From positions 32,176-96,175 of the forward strand of contig NZ_AJLK01000085.1 in assembly GCF_000317205.1 (NCBI RefSeq): a DNA stretch of 64,000 bases. Reading direction: 5' to 3'. The first letter of the stretch is position 1, and the number at the start of each line of letters is the position of its first letter. Below the pieces are notes generated by a model that ran no database searches, was not told the DNA's origin, and saw nothing but the letters and a program-made list of their open reading frames with translations. Of the stretch, positions 9,145 through 19,734 are shown in pieces. A program made the position numbers and the translations under genes. The stretch is from Fischerella muscicola PCC 7414 (GTDB lineage: Bacteria; Cyanobacteriota; Cyanobacteriia; Cyanobacteriales; Nostocaceae).

Positions 9145-9495
9145 CTATTGCAATACCAACTTAACGTTGGCATTTTGCAAACCGCGCTGTTTCACTTCTG
9201 TCAAGGTCTTGTTAACAGCATACTTCTGGTTGATAGAGTTAATCAGTTCGGTCTGATTATGCTTCTTAGCAACACCCCACAGGTCTGCGATTAGGTCAAA
9301 AGAACCATCGCTGTTGCGAGACCAACCGAGGTCATATTCGCCTTCCAATACTGCTACAATGTCAGCACGAACACGCTGACCGTTGTAACCGCGAACATCA
9401 GCTTCGGTCTTTACGCTAATACCAAGGTCGCGCAGGGACTGCTTGAGGATTTCAGCGTCGGTAATTTTGGTGCGCAGAGTGCTAAAATGAGACAT
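9145..9495 (-). CDS. ycf35: Ycf35 (DUF1257) protein
   Basis: A 116-residue soluble protein starting MSHFSTLRTKI. The ATG at 9495 has a GGAGG ribosome site 7 bases upstream, so the five extra residues of the longer frame are unlikely. The protein matches Ycf35/DUF1257, conserved in cyanobacteria and in plastid genomes of red and related algae (ADIVAVLEGEYDLGWSRN is typical). The function is unknown. It lies downstream of ycf46 on the same strand, with a hairpin between, and ends in a strong terminator. Confidence 0.9.
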   Translation of the reverse strand: MSHFSTLRTKITDAEILKQSLRDLGISVKTEADVRGYNGQRVRADIVAVLEGEYDLGWSRNSDGSFDLIADLWGVAKKHNQTELINSINQKYAVNKTLTEVKQRGLQNANVKLVLQ

Positions 9496-9557
9496 TTGGG
9501 TTTCCTCCAAAGAGAGTAGAGAAAAAGGACAACAGTTTGGTTTGTTTTGAGAGTAAG

Positions 9558-9577
9558 CCGCGTTTAGCAGAACGCGG
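9558..9577. other. Hairpin between ycf46 and ycf35
   Basis: CCGCGTT and AACGCGG form a 7-bp stem in the 5' leader of ycf35; another short stem (AGCTAGCC/GGACTAGCT) lies at about 9589-9608. They could lessen read-through from ycf46 or act in the ycf35 leader. Confidence 0.4.
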
Positions 9578-9639
9578 TTTCTTTATTCAGCTAGCCTTTA
9601 GGACTAGCTCTTCCCCCCTGCTTTGACAGGGGAAAGCTT

Positions 9640-11151
9640 TTAGAATTCCATTCGCTGATATTCAGCAATGGAAGCTGCTGCGGGTCGCGCACGCTGTCTA
9701 GCCCAATCTCTGAGGGCTGTAACCTGTTCTTGCATCGTCCGAGACAGCGGCAGTGTCGCTTTCAGTGCAGCAATAATATCTAATTGGGTGAACTCACGAT
9801 CTTGGGCGAAAGCTTCGTACATCGCTGCCACGATCGCCTGTTCAATTTCCGCCCCAGAGAAGCCATCAGACATTTTAGACAACTGTTCTAGGTCAAACCT
9901 AGAGATGTCTTCCCGGCGCTTATGTAGGTGGATCTTAAATATATCTTGCCTTTCTTCTGGTGTGGGCAGATCCACAAAGAAAATTTCATCAAAACGACCT
10001 TTCCTTAAAAATTCTCCTGGTAATCTTTCCACTCGGTTGGCAGTTGCCATGACAAATACCGGGGATTTTTTCTCTTGCATCCAGGTAAGGAAAGAGCCAA
10101 ATATCCTGCTAGAAGTACCACCATCAGAATCAGAAGAACCTGTACTACCAGCAAAGGATTTATCTAATTCATCGATAAATAATATTGCAGGGGAAATAGA
10201 TTCGGCGGTTTTGAGGGCGTTGCGTAAGTTCGCTTCTGAACGTCCTACCATTGAGCCATCATAGACTCGTCCCATATCTAACCGTAACAGTGGCAAACCC
10301 CAAAGTCGAGATGTGGTTTTAGCAATTAACGACTTACCACAACCTGGAACACCAAGGATTAACATTCCTTTTGGTTGAGGCAAACCATATTCCCGCGCTC
10401 TTTCTGTAAATGCGTTGGAACGCTGTTTTAGCCACTTTTTCAATTCTTCCAAGCCACCAACAGCATCAATGGTTTCATCTTCTTCTATGTATTCTAATAT
10501 ACCATTGCGCCGAATTAATTGCTTTTTCTCTGATAAAACTATATCAACTTCTTCTTCTGTTAAGCGTCCAGTTGTGACTTGGGCTTTGCGATATACTTTT
10601 TCCGCTTCGTCCTTAGTTAATCCTAACGCAGCTCTGAGAAGTTTTTCCCGCGCCTCTGTTGCTAGCCGTCGCCCACGATGATTGTCTATATGGTGAGTCA
10701 AAACTTTGTTCAACTCACCCATATCTGGAAGGGGAAAGTCTAATACGACTACTTCCTTTTCCAATTCGATGGGTACTTGCTGCATCGGTGACATCAAGAT
10801 GATGTTCTTTTGCGTGCCTTTGAAGCTAGCGATCGCATCCCGTAAGGATCTTGTTGTCGCAGGCGCATCTATAAAAGGATGTAAATCTTTAAGAATAAAT
10901 ATACCTGGTTCTCTTTGCCGGATAATCCAATCAATCGCCGCTTCTGGTGAAACAGTATTATGCTGACCTACATTCCGGGGTTGACCATACTCCACGATGC
11001 CGTGAGTTACTGTCCAAACGTACACTCGCCGTTGTGGTTTTGACGATTGAGCGATTGTAAAGATTGCCTGCTCAGCCCGCTCTTCCTCGGAGGTCACAAG
11101 GTAGATTAAAGGGTATTGAGCTTGAATGAGGATGTTGAGCTCTTCTTTCAT
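9640..11151 (-). CDS. ycf46: Ycf46 AAA+ ATPase
   Basis: A 503-residue AAA+ protein. An N-terminal degenerate ATPase-like domain (residues 1-215) is followed by a full AAA module: Walker A GVPGCGKS (267-274), Walker B ILFIDELD (323-330), and an arginine-finger region near FLRKGRFDEIFF. This is the Ycf46 family of cyanobacteria and red-lineage plastids, tied by published work to photosynthesis or CO2 use regulation; the target is not defined. It lies between a ribbon-helix-helix gene upstream and ycf35 downstream, all on the minus strand. Confidence 0.93.
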   Translation of the reverse strand: MKEELNILIQAQYPLIYLVTSEEERAEQAIFTIAQSSKPQRRVYVWTVTHGIVEYGQPRNVGQHNTVSPEAAIDWIIRQREPGIFILKDLHPFIDAPATTRSLRDAIASFKGTQKNIILMSPMQQVPIELEKEVVVLDFPLPDMGELNKVLTHHIDNHRGRRLATEAREKLLRAALGLTKDEAEKVYRKAQVTTGRLTEEEVDIVLSEKKQLIRRNGILEYIEEDETIDAVGGLEELKKWLKQRSNAFTERAREYGLPQPKGMLILGVPGCGKSLIAKTTSRLWGLPLLRLDMGRVYDGSMVGRSEANLRNALKTAESISPAILFIDELDKSFAGSTGSSDSDGGTSSRIFGSFLTWMQEKKSPVFVMATANRVERLPGEFLRKGRFDEIFFVDLPTPEERQDIFKIHLHKRREDISRFDLEQLSKMSDGFSGAEIEQAIVAAMYEAFAQDREFTQLDIIAALKATLPLSRTMQEQVTALRDWARQRARPAAASIAEYQRMEF

Positions 11152-11258
11152 ACATCGACCTACTTGAGACCTTTTACAGAAACTCTAGACATCGCAGTTG
11201 GCAAAGATGGCAGAATTTTAGGAATTCATAACGAGTTATGTATTCACAATTCTGAGAC

Positions 11259-11612
11259 TTAGCAAGGAACTAACTCTTCCTCACCTTTGGGATGGGCTTG
11301 TTCCATCTCTTCCACTGTCAGATGTTCTTGATTGCTACTAATTACTCCCGGTTGTTTGCCCAAACCAACCAATTCACCATCACGTATAACCAATGAGCTT
11401 TCACAGTTAGGACAGGTGTAAACTCTATGAGTTTTTCCGTAGACAGCTACTTCATCAACTAGCTCCGAATTTGCCAGGTAGAAAACGAGGGCGCGTTCGG
11501 CAAGATCCGACATAGGTTCTGAATCTATAGCTGAACGTATTTTCAGTTTTCTGTGTAGTTCTGGCGACAAATACAAAGTAACCTTTTGCTTATTAGCTTT
11601 ATTAGCTTGCAT
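11259..11612 (-). CDS. Ribbon-helix-helix protein with a CxxC motif
   Basis: A 117-residue protein. Residues 9-50 (KVTLYLSPELHRKLKIRSA and the helix that follows) have the strand-helix-helix pattern of ribbon-helix-helix DNA-binding proteins. Residues 67-75 carry YTCPNCESS, half of a zinc ribbon; the protein ends in a further Cys (VPC). It is a conserved cyanobacterial type without a named function. It precedes ycf46 by 107 bases on the same strand and may regulate itself or that operon, which is inference. Confidence 0.7.
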   Translation of the reverse strand: MQANKANKQKVTLYLSPELHRKLKIRSAIDSEPMSDLAERALVFYLANSELVDEVAVYGKTHRVYTCPNCESSLVIRDGELVGLGKQPGVISSNQEHLTVEEMEQAHPKGEEELVPC

Positions 11613-11830
11613 AACTCTGTTAACGGTCTTACCCGGGTATGTATCTTACGATATCTACTCCTCTTTGGCTTGTCAAGACAGCAAGACGCCTTGACGTCAA
11701 TATCTTAATATTTATTTACATAATCGGTGGCGTAAGGTTTTGCGCCCTAAGAATAGGTAGTGGTAAAAAAGCAACAACATCTCAAGAGTATTTAGTGAGA
11801 TACCCATAAATTCCCTCTTCCAGCTAATTA

Positions 11831-12388
11831 ATGAAAGCCTTTACTCCTCGCACATTTTGTCTTCTACCTCCTATCTCCTGCTTTCAGAGGAGTGTAAGAT
11901 ACTTTATTTACGCGATCGCCTTATCTATAGTTCTGGGAGGTTGTACAACAACACCTGGTTTCCACAATTCCAATCACACTTGGAAAACCTATAGAAATGC
12001 CCGATATGGCTTTGAATTTCCCTATCCCGGCACCTGGAAATCTTTGCCATCAGACAACGCCGACGGCATTGTTTTTATTTCCCCAAGAAATAACGCTGTA
12101 GAGATTCGCAGTTGGGCAGGAATGCAACTGCCAGAAGATATAACTCAAGACAAAACAGGCAAAACATCAATAAATCCTAACTTTACAACTGCCCAAGGAG
12201 TATCTGGAGTGCTGACGGTAGAAGTCAGGCAACAAGAAAGTGTAATGACACTGCAATTAGTGCAAGGACAACTGAAATACTACTGGCAGGGAAAAGCACC
12301 CAGCCCAGAATTTAGTAGCTATTACCGCTTTTTTTATTACATCGCTAGTAGCTATAGAATTAGTCAAGGGTCAACGATAAAGAGTTAG
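11831..12388 (+). CDS. Predicted lipoprotein of unknown function
   Basis: A 185-residue protein with a lipobox: hydrophobic residues 25-36 then LGGC with C38 as the lipidated Cys. The mature part (TYRNARYGFEFPYPGTW) resembles the small PsbP-like or similar alpha/beta lipoproteins that many cyanobacteria have, but the match is too weak for a name. The start region MKAFTPRTFCLLPPIS is unusually long for a signal peptide, so a later start is possible. It would be attached to a membrane facing the periplasm or lumen. Confidence 0.6.
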   Translation: MKAFTPRTFCLLPPISCFQRSVRYFIYAIALSIVLGGCTTTPGFHNSNHTWKTYRNARYGFEFPYPGTWKSLPSDNADGIVFISPRNNAVEIRSWAGMQLPEDITQDKTGKTSINPNFTTAQGVSGVLTVEVRQQESVMTLQLVQGQLKYYWQGKAPSPEFSSYYRFFYYIASSYRISQGSTIKS

Positions 12389-12421
12389 TGGTTTGTGGTT
12401 AGTGGTTGATTGTTGCTTGTT

Positions 12422-12450
12422 GTACCAGACGTGCCATGGCACGTCTGTAC
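12422..12450. repeat. AGACGTGCCATGGCACGTCT palindrome, copy 1
   Basis: The 20-bp perfect palindrome (with an NcoI core) lies within GTTAGTGGTT-type heptamers, in the spacer before sqdB. Other copies are at 40719, 45498 and 57088, with decayed or half copies near 24290 and 46135. Confidence 0.95.
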
Positions 12451-12582
12451 AGTGGTTAGTGGTTACAACTTCCGACTTCCGACTTCTGACTTCCCCCTTG
12501 TCCCCGATCCCCGATACCCTATCCCCAATCTTCATGGTCTAGAGGTGACACAAACCTGGTAGATTTAGCTATCAGCGAGTAA

Positions 12583-13749
<1,167 letters not shown>

Positions 13750-13755
13750 CAAAGC

Positions 13756-14052
13756 ATGAATATGCGATCGCTTGTTCTGTTTGTGTTTGTTGTGTTGCCT
13801 GGTGTGGCATTTAGTAGCATTAGTGTTTACTATCTGTTTCCTGAATGGACAACACTGGATGCAGCCCATAAAAATTATCAACAAGTGGCAAAGTCCCCAT
13901 CTGCCAAGGTGGGTGACTTATTCATTTCCCAAGCCGCAGAAAACAGACACAGAATCAATTGCTTTGCTGAAGGAGTCGGAGTTTTGTTAGGTGTGGCGAT
14001 CGCAGCCATTGGCATTCATGGCATCTGCACCCTGCCTAACAAAGCATCTTAA
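13756..14052 (+). CDS. Small two-helix membrane protein between sqdB and sqdX
   Basis: A 98-residue protein starting only 6 bases after sqdB, so almost surely translated from the same mRNA. Residues 4-25 form an N-terminal hydrophobic segment (LVLFVFVVLPGVAFSSISVYY) and residues 70-90 a second (GVGVLLGVAIAAIGIHGI). The middle 40 residues are polar. I know no named family. Its position suggests a membrane role near sulfolipid synthesis, but this is inference. Confidence 0.7.
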   Translation: MNMRSLVLFVFVVLPGVAFSSISVYYLFPEWTTLDAAHKNYQQVAKSPSAKVGDLFISQAAENRHRINCFAEGVGVLLGVAIAAIGIHGICTLPNKAS

Positions 14053-14058
14053 CCATGC

Positions 14059-14100
14059 CAATTTTAGATTTTGGATGAGTCAATCTAAAATCCAAAATTG
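14059..14100. other. Hairpin in the sqdB-sqdX spacer
   Basis: CAATTTTAGATTTTGGAT and ATCTAAAATCCAAAATTG form a near-perfect long hairpin 7 bases after the small membrane-protein gene. It may end or slow transcription before sqdX. It is made of the same ATTTTGG-type heptamers as the spacer at 15460-15600. Confidence 0.5.
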
Positions 14101-14193
14101 ATTAACTTCAATCATACTTAAAACACAGGGTAAAACCTGAATGAGGCTGGTTAGACAACCCTATTTAACTCAAGTTAGTTGCTGACCGAAAAC

Positions 14194-14226
14194 TGGTCGT
14201 CATATTCTTGCACAGTATGACGACCA
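14194..14226. other. 11-bp perfect inverted repeat upstream of sqdX
   Basis: TGGTCGTCATA and TATGACGACCA pair perfectly around an 11-base loop, about 100 bases before the sqdX start. It could be a terminator (ATCTGTTGTTT follows) or a leader element. Confidence 0.55.
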
Positions 14227-14323
14227 ATCTGTTGTTTATACAACAGTTTACGCTGTAAGTAATGCTGGAATTGCCCAGAAGCTGGAATTATCTGAACACC
14301 CTGCCTGTAGTGAATGATATTTT

Positions 14324-15457
14324 ATGAGGATTGCTCTATTTACCGAAACCTTTCTGCCCAAGGTTGACGGCATTGTCACACGCCTACGTCATACTATTGA
14401 ACATTTACAACGCAGTGGCGACGAAGTACTAGTAATTTGTCCAGATGGCGGTATTACAGAATACAAAGGAGCCAAAATATATGGTGTCTCTGGCTTTCCG
14501 CTACCTCTGTATCCTGAGTTAAAAATGGCACTACCACGCCCAGCCATTGGTCAGATTTTGGAACAGTTTCAGCCAGATATTATTCATGTGGTTAATCCAG
14601 CTGTTTTGGGATTAGCTGGTATATTCTATAGCAAGGTGCTTGATATTCCCTTGGTGGCTTCTTATCATACCCATTTGCCTCAATATCTCCAGCATTACGG
14701 TTTAGGAATGCTAGAAGGGTTACTGTGGGAATTACTTAAAGCAGGCCACAATCAAGCAGCTTTAAATTTATGTACCTCTACAGCAATGATGGAGGAACTC
14801 ACAACCCACGGAATTGAAAGAGTAAACTTGTGGCAACGGGGAGTAGACACAGAAACATTTCATCCTAGCTTAGTCTCTGAGGAAATGCGATCGCGTCTAT
14901 CCCAAAATCACCCAGATAGCCCCTTGTTATTATACGTTGGACGTCTTTCTGCTGAAAAAGAAATTGAGCGCATCAAACCCATACTAGAAGCTATCCCCGC
15001 AGCCAGGCTCGCATTGGTGGGAGATGGGCCCCACCGCCAAGCTTTAGAAAAGCACTTTGCCAACACAAACACTCATTTTGTTGGCTACCTAGTTGGCAAA
15101 GAATTAGCTTCAGCTTTTGCTAGTGCCGATGCCTTTATCTTCCCTTCTCGCACAGAAACATTGGGTCTAGTACTCCTAGAAGCAATGGCGGCAGGATGTC
15201 CAGTAGTAGCAGCCCGTTCTGGCGGCATTCCTGATATTGTAACAGATGGTGTCAATGGATACCTATTTGCCCCTGATGCTGGTGATGAAGGTGCGATCGC
15301 TGCTACCCTGCGCTTACTAGAAATGAAACAAGAACGAGAATCTATTCGTCAAAATGCCCGCCGAGAAGCTGAACGCTGGGGATGGGCAGCTGCCACCCGT
15401 CAGTTGCAAGATTACTATCAAAAGGTAATTTATTCTGAATTACCGAAAGCAGCGTAA
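14324..15457 (+). CDS. sqdX: Sulfoquinovosyltransferase SqdX
   Basis: A 377-residue GT4-family, GT-B fold glycosyltransferase. It transfers sulfoquinovose from UDP-SQ to diacylglycerol to give SQDG. Marks are the N-terminal FTETFLPKVDGIVTRL, HVVNPAVLG, SYHTHLPQYL, and the donor-site E-x7-E motif in SRTETLGLVLLEAMAAG. It follows sqdB, which makes the donor, on the same strand but with a 271-base spacer carrying two hairpins, so it may have its own promoter. Confidence 0.95.
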   Translation: MRIALFTETFLPKVDGIVTRLRHTIEHLQRSGDEVLVICPDGGITEYKGAKIYGVSGFPLPLYPELKMALPRPAIGQILEQFQPDIIHVVNPAVLGLAGIFYSKVLDIPLVASYHTHLPQYLQHYGLGMLEGLLWELLKAGHNQAALNLCTSTAMMEELTTHGIERVNLWQRGVDTETFHPSLVSEEMRSRLSQNHPDSPLLLYVGRLSAEKEIERIKPILEAIPAARLALVGDGPHRQALEKHFANTNTHFVGYLVGKELASAFASADAFIFPSRTETLGLVLLEAMAAGCPVVAARSGGIPDIVTDGVNGYLFAPDAGDEGAIAATLRLLEMKQERESIRQNARREAERWGWAAATRQLQDYYQKVIYSELPKAA

Positions 15458-15606
15458 TCCGATTTTAGATTTTGGATTTTGGATTTTGGATTGGGATTCA
15501 TGTAGTAGTTAATTGTTGATTTCTGATTACTATAAAACATTAACTATAATCTGGTTACTAGTCCAAAATCTAAATCTAAAGTCTAAAATCTAAAATCTAA
15601 AATTTT
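15458..15606. repeat. Inverted heptamer repeats ATTTTGG / CTAAAAT
   Basis: ATTTTGG-type heptamers (about 15465-15495) face CTAAAAT heptamers (about 15562-15602), so the spacer can fold into a long AT-rich hairpin between sqdX and the cyclase gene. Confidence 0.7.
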
Positions 15607-18165
15607 ATGTCACTTTTAAATACTGGTAGTGTCCTAGCTACATTAACCGAACTGACTCAAGTTAATCGCACTCACGCTTTATTACGTCGGGTTAAAGACC
15701 TTTCTGTTAATGAATTTGTTTGCTTACTAGATTTTATTACTGCGGAATTTCAGCAATTTCTGCGGGCAATTGAACTGATAAATAACGAAGCCTTAGAAAC
15801 AATGTTGGAGAAAGTTTTAGAGGCCATTACATTAAAAATAGGTCAAATTCTCCAAGCTGAACATACTACTATTTTTTTAGTAGACAAGGATAAAGGTCAA
15901 CTTTGGACAAAAATTATTCAAGATAGTATTCATAAGCCTTTAGAAATTCGTATTCCGATTACTGTTGGTATTCCTGGTTATGTTGCTAGTACAGGTGAAT
16001 GTTTAAATATATCTGATACTGCTACTCATTCTCTCTTTAGCTCAGATTTAGAAAAACAAATGGGCTATAAGATTGACAACCTTTTATGTATGCCAGTTTT
16101 AAGTAGTAAAAATCAAGTTGTCGCTGTAGTACAACTGGCAAATAAAGCTGGAAATATCCCTTTTGACAGTGAAGATGAAGAACGGTTTCGGGATTTTGCT
16201 TCTGCTATTGGTATTATCTTAGAAAGTTGTCAATCTTTCTATGTCGCAGCGCGCAATCAAAGGGGTGCAACAGCACTTTTACGGGCAACTCAAACACTAG
16301 GACAAAGTCTAGACTTAGAAGCGACTTTGCAAATAGTGATGGAACAAGCAAGAATTTTAATGCAAGCAGACCGCAGCACGCTATTTTTATATCGTAAGGA
16401 AATGGGAGAACTTTGGACAAAAATAGCAGCGGCTGATGGCAAAAAAATGATGGAAATTCGCATTCCCGCTAACCGTGGGATTGTTGGCTATGTAGCTTCT
16501 ACTGGGGAAGCGCTGAATATTCCTGATGCTTATAAAGACCCCCGTTTTGACCCTAGTACAGATAAAAAAACTGGGTATGTAACTCGCAATATTTTATGTT
16601 TACCAGTATTTAATTCTGCTAATGAATTAATTGGTGTGACACAATTAATTAATAAACAGCAAGGCAGTTTTAGTGCTTCGGATGAAGAATTTATGCGGGC
16701 TTTTAATATTCAAGCCGGAATTGCTTTAGAAAATGCCCGTTTATTTGAAAATGTACTATTAGAAAAACAATATCAGAAAGATATTCTCCAAAGTCTTTCT
16801 GATGCAGTAATTTCTACAGATATGGAAGGTTGCATCGTGACTATTAATGATGCAGCTTTAGAATTGCTGGGTTGTCCATTAATAGATGGAAATGCTAAAC
16901 ATAATAAACTTGCCTGGGAACAAAATTTAATTGGTCGCTTTGTGTGGGAAATTGTACCAATTGATAATTTGCAAATGCGGCTGGAAGATAGTTTAAAAAC
17001 AGGTGCAAGACATTATGTGCCGGAGCAAAGTTTGACGGTGGGATTATATTTAGATTCTACAGATCAAGATACAAAGACTTACATTTTAGCAATTCGCGAT
17101 CGCACTCAAACTGATCTTTTTATCCCCTGGAACCAACCTTTAACTCCCCAATCGAAGTTAGTTACTGTTGATAGTGTCAATCAAATTGAACGTAGCATCA
17201 ATTTAACTGTTAACCCTCTGACAAACCCAGAAGGAGGGGTGCGCGGTGGTTTGGTAGTTTTAGAAGATATCAGCCGGGAAAAGCGGATGAAAAATACTAT
17301 GTACCGCTACCTAACTCCTCGTGTCGCTGAACAAGTTATGGCATTAGGAGAAGATGCTTTAATGGTGGGTGAACGCAAAGAAGTCACCATTTTGTTTTCT
17401 GATATCAGAGGTTACACCACTCTGACAGAAAATCTCGGTGCGGCTGAGGTGGTATCGCTGCTAAACCAGTATTTTGAAACGATGGTAGAAGCGGTATTTA
17501 ACCACGAAGGTACTCTCGATAAGTTTATTGGCGATGCTTTAATGGCGGTGTTTGGTGCGCCACTCCCGCTTACGGAAAATCATGCTTGGAAAGCTGTGCA
17601 AGCTGCTTTGGAAATGCGACAGCGATTAGAAGAATTTAACCAACGACGTGTGATTCAAGAACAGCCAAAAATTCATATTGGTATTGGGATTAGTTCCGGG
17701 GAAGTAGTTTCAGGTAATATTGGTTCTCACAAACGCATGGATTATACAGTCATCGGCGATGGCGTCAATTTAAGCTCGCGTTTAGAAGCGATCACAAAAG
17801 AATATAGTTGTGATATTATTATCAGTGAAGTTACTTACCAATTATGCCGCGATCGCATTTGGGTGCGCGAGTTAGATAAAATTCGCGTTAAAGGTAAACA
17901 TCAAGCTGTAAATATTTATGAATTAATAGGCGATCGCACTACCCCTTTAGACGCCACAACCCACGAATTTCTCTCTTTCTACCATGCTGGACGGGATGCC
18001 TATCTCAACCGTAATTTTGAGAGTGCGATCGTTTACTTTGAAGCAGCAAAAAGAATCCGACCAATAGATCAGGTCGTTGATATTCATTTAGAACGCGCTC
18101 GTAATTACCTCAAGCAAAGTCTACCAAACTCTTGGGATGGAGTTTGGACGATGATTAATAAATAA
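15607..18165 (+). CDS. cyaB: CyaB-type adenylate cyclase (GAF-GAF-PAS-CHD)
   Basis: An 852-residue signalling enzyme: GAF-A about 60-210, GAF-B about 230-375, a PAS-like segment about 385-560, a class III cyclase homology domain about 590-770, and a TPR-like tail (GRDAYLNRNFESAIVYFEAA). D599 (FSDIRG) and D643 (DKFIGD) would bind metal. K639 and T714 sit at the purine-selecting sites and match the Lys/Thr pair of Anabaena CyaB1 (K646/T721) at a constant offset of 7, as do both Asp. This supports cAMP rather than cGMP as product. Cyclic nucleotide binding to a GAF is likely to regulate it, as in CyaB1/CyaB2. Confidence 0.93.
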   Translation: MSLLNTGSVLATLTELTQVNRTHALLRRVKDLSVNEFVCLLDFITAEFQQFLRAIELINNEALETMLEKVLEAITLKIGQILQAEHTTIFLVDKDKGQLWTKIIQDSIHKPLEIRIPITVGIPGYVASTGECLNISDTATHSLFSSDLEKQMGYKIDNLLCMPVLSSKNQVVAVVQLANKAGNIPFDSEDEERFRDFASAIGIILESCQSFYVAARNQRGATALLRATQTLGQSLDLEATLQIVMEQARILMQADRSTLFLYRKEMGELWTKIAAADGKKMMEIRIPANRGIVGYVASTGEALNIPDAYKDPRFDPSTDKKTGYVTRNILCLPVFNSANELIGVTQLINKQQGSFSASDEEFMRAFNIQAGIALENARLFENVLLEKQYQKDILQSLSDAVISTDMEGCIVTINDAALELLGCPLIDGNAKHNKLAWEQNLIGRFVWEIVPIDNLQMRLEDSLKTGARHYVPEQSLTVGLYLDSTDQDTKTYILAIRDRTQTDLFIPWNQPLTPQSKLVTVDSVNQIERSINLTVNPLTNPEGGVRGGLVVLEDISREKRMKNTMYRYLTPRVAEQVMALGEDALMVGERKEVTILFSDIRGYTTLTENLGAAEVVSLLNQYFETMVEAVFNHEGTLDKFIGDALMAVFGAPLPLTENHAWKAVQAALEMRQRLEEFNQRRVIQEQPKIHIGIGISSGEVVSGNIGSHKRMDYTVIGDGVNLSSRLEAITKEYSCDIIISEVTYQLCRDRIWVRELDKIRVKGKHQAVNIYELIGDRTTPLDATTHEFLSFYHAGRDAYLNRNFESAIVYFEAAKRIRPIDQVVDIHLERARNYLKQSLPNSWDGVWTMINK

Positions 18166-18224
18166 GAAGAATGAGAGACAGGGACGTAAAGAATAACTAA
18201 TGAATATTGACTAATGACTAATGA

Positions 18225-18491
18225 CTATTCTGGTTGATTACCATCATCATCCATTCGGAAAGGGTTTTCACCAATTCTTAGCTGTTTTTTCGCTTGTTTC
18301 AAACTTTTCCAAAGATCCTTGATATTCTCATAGGCTTCTTCAGGAGATATCTTACCGGCTGTCTCTAGATTGCAGATATAGCTGACTTTTTGGGCAAATT
18401 CTTGTAGATTAGCATTAAATACCAAATTTTCTGGCTTTACCTGACCGTAGTAGCGACCCCGAGGATAAAGAAAATCATCTTTGTTAGGCAT
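18225..18491 (-). CDS. Conserved small cyanobacterial protein (DUF7219-like)
   Basis: An 88-residue soluble protein starting MPNKDDFLYPRGRYYGQ (ATG at 18491; the longer frame would use TTG). The motif FLYPRGRYYGQ followed by LVFNANLQEFAQKVSYICNLETAGKIS is a known conserved pattern in small cyanobacterial proteins of unknown role. It is helix-rich with no membrane segment. It is convergent with the cyclase gene. Confidence 0.7.
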   Translation of the reverse strand: MPNKDDFLYPRGRYYGQVKPENLVFNANLQEFAQKVSYICNLETAGKISPEEAYENIKDLWKSLKQAKKQLRIGENPFRMDDDGNQPE

Positions 18492-18503
18492 TTTTTTATC
18501 CAA

Positions 18504-18996
18504 TTTTTACCTTCTTCGTTGTTTTGAATCACAAACTAACAATTTACAATCCTTGTATAGATCTCAAAATCTGGGAACGGATAAAGGAGAAAGGTTAATG
18601 AGGATTCTTTTGTTCTTTACTTTTTAACCTTTATCTAAATACTTGCCAATGTCAATTTTGGCAAAGATTCATTATTTAGTTTTGAGTAAGTTTGCCGAAC
18701 TTTCATAATTTCTGCAAAATAACAATCGTATTGAACTTTGAATTAATAATCTAGATTCCTGTATTAATTTATACATTTAATTTATTTATTTTTTATTGTG
18801 ACAAATAGCTACGACTTCTGGGAATATAAACAATACATAATTTATGTTAAATTCCCACCCTTAATTTATGCATCTATCTTTCGTCAACAGTTTTACTTAG
18901 GTATTTCACTGATGACTAATGGCTAAAAACAAAAGATAAAATGGTTAAGCTTAAACGCATACAAGCCAGCCATTGAACCTAAATTTACTACCTGCC
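18504..18996. other. AT-rich spacer upstream of purC
   Basis: Nothing is seen beyond AT-rich sequence. The promoters of purC (plus) and of the small minus-strand gene should lie here. Confidence 0.5.
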
Positions 18997-19734
18997 ATGA
19001 CTGCCCAAAACAAGCTCTACGAAGGTAAAGCCAAAATTATTTATCCTACGGATAACCCGGAAATTTTACTGGCTGTTTTTAAAGATGATGCGACAGCATT
19101 TAACGCTCAAAAACGCGGCAGTATTCAAAATAAAGGGAATATAAATAATATCATCTCTAGTAAAATATTTCAACAGCTAGAAGCCCGGGGTGTCAAGACT
19201 CACTTTATTGAAAGTCCTGCTCCCAACCAAATGCGGATCAAGGCAGTAAAAATATTGCCATTGGAAGTGGTTGTCAGGAACATTGCTGCGGGTAGCCTTT
19301 GTCAACAAACAGGATTACCACTGGGAACTGTACTCAAGATGCCATTGGTGGAATTTTATTATAAAAATGACCAATTGGGAGATCCTTTGTTGACTCGCGA
19401 TCGCATACTGCTGATGGAATTAGCAACTCCGGAACAAGTTGACAGTATAATCCATCTTGCATTGCAAATTAACGAATTTCTCAAAGAGTTTTTCCAGGGG
19501 TGTGGCATTACCTTAGTGGACTTCAAACTAGAATTTGGTTTGGACTCACAACAGCAGTTGCTATTAGCAGATGAGATTAGTCCCGATACTTGTCGTTTAT
19601 GGGACATATCCACAGGAGATGACCCCAACCGTCGTGTACTAGATAAAGACCGCTTTCGTCGGGACTTAGGCAATGTTGAGGATGCTTACCAGGAGGTTTT
19701 AAGAAGAGTGCTAGAAGCAGTGGAAAAAGGGTAA
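18997..19734 (+). CDS. purC: Phosphoribosylaminoimidazole-succinocarboxamide synthase
   Basis: A 245-residue SAICAR synthase of purine synthesis: it joins CAIR and aspartate using ATP. Marks are LYEGKAKIIY near the N-terminus, KRGSIQNKGNINN, the VVVRNIAAGS stretch, and LLADEISPDTCRLWD. The longer frame begins with a TTG eight codons upstream; the ATG at 18997 (MTAQNKLYEGKAK) fits the family length. It precedes bamA on the same strand, with a repeat spacer between. Confidence 0.96.
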   Translation: MTAQNKLYEGKAKIIYPTDNPEILLAVFKDDATAFNAQKRGSIQNKGNINNIISSKIFQQLEARGVKTHFIESPAPNQMRIKAVKILPLEVVVRNIAAGSLCQQTGLPLGTVLKMPLVEFYYKNDQLGDPLLTRDRILLMELATPEQVDSIIHLALQINEFLKEFFQGCGITLVDFKLEFGLDSQQQLLLADEISPDTCRLWDISTGDDPNRRVLDKDRFRRDLGNVEDAYQEVLRRVLEAVEKG

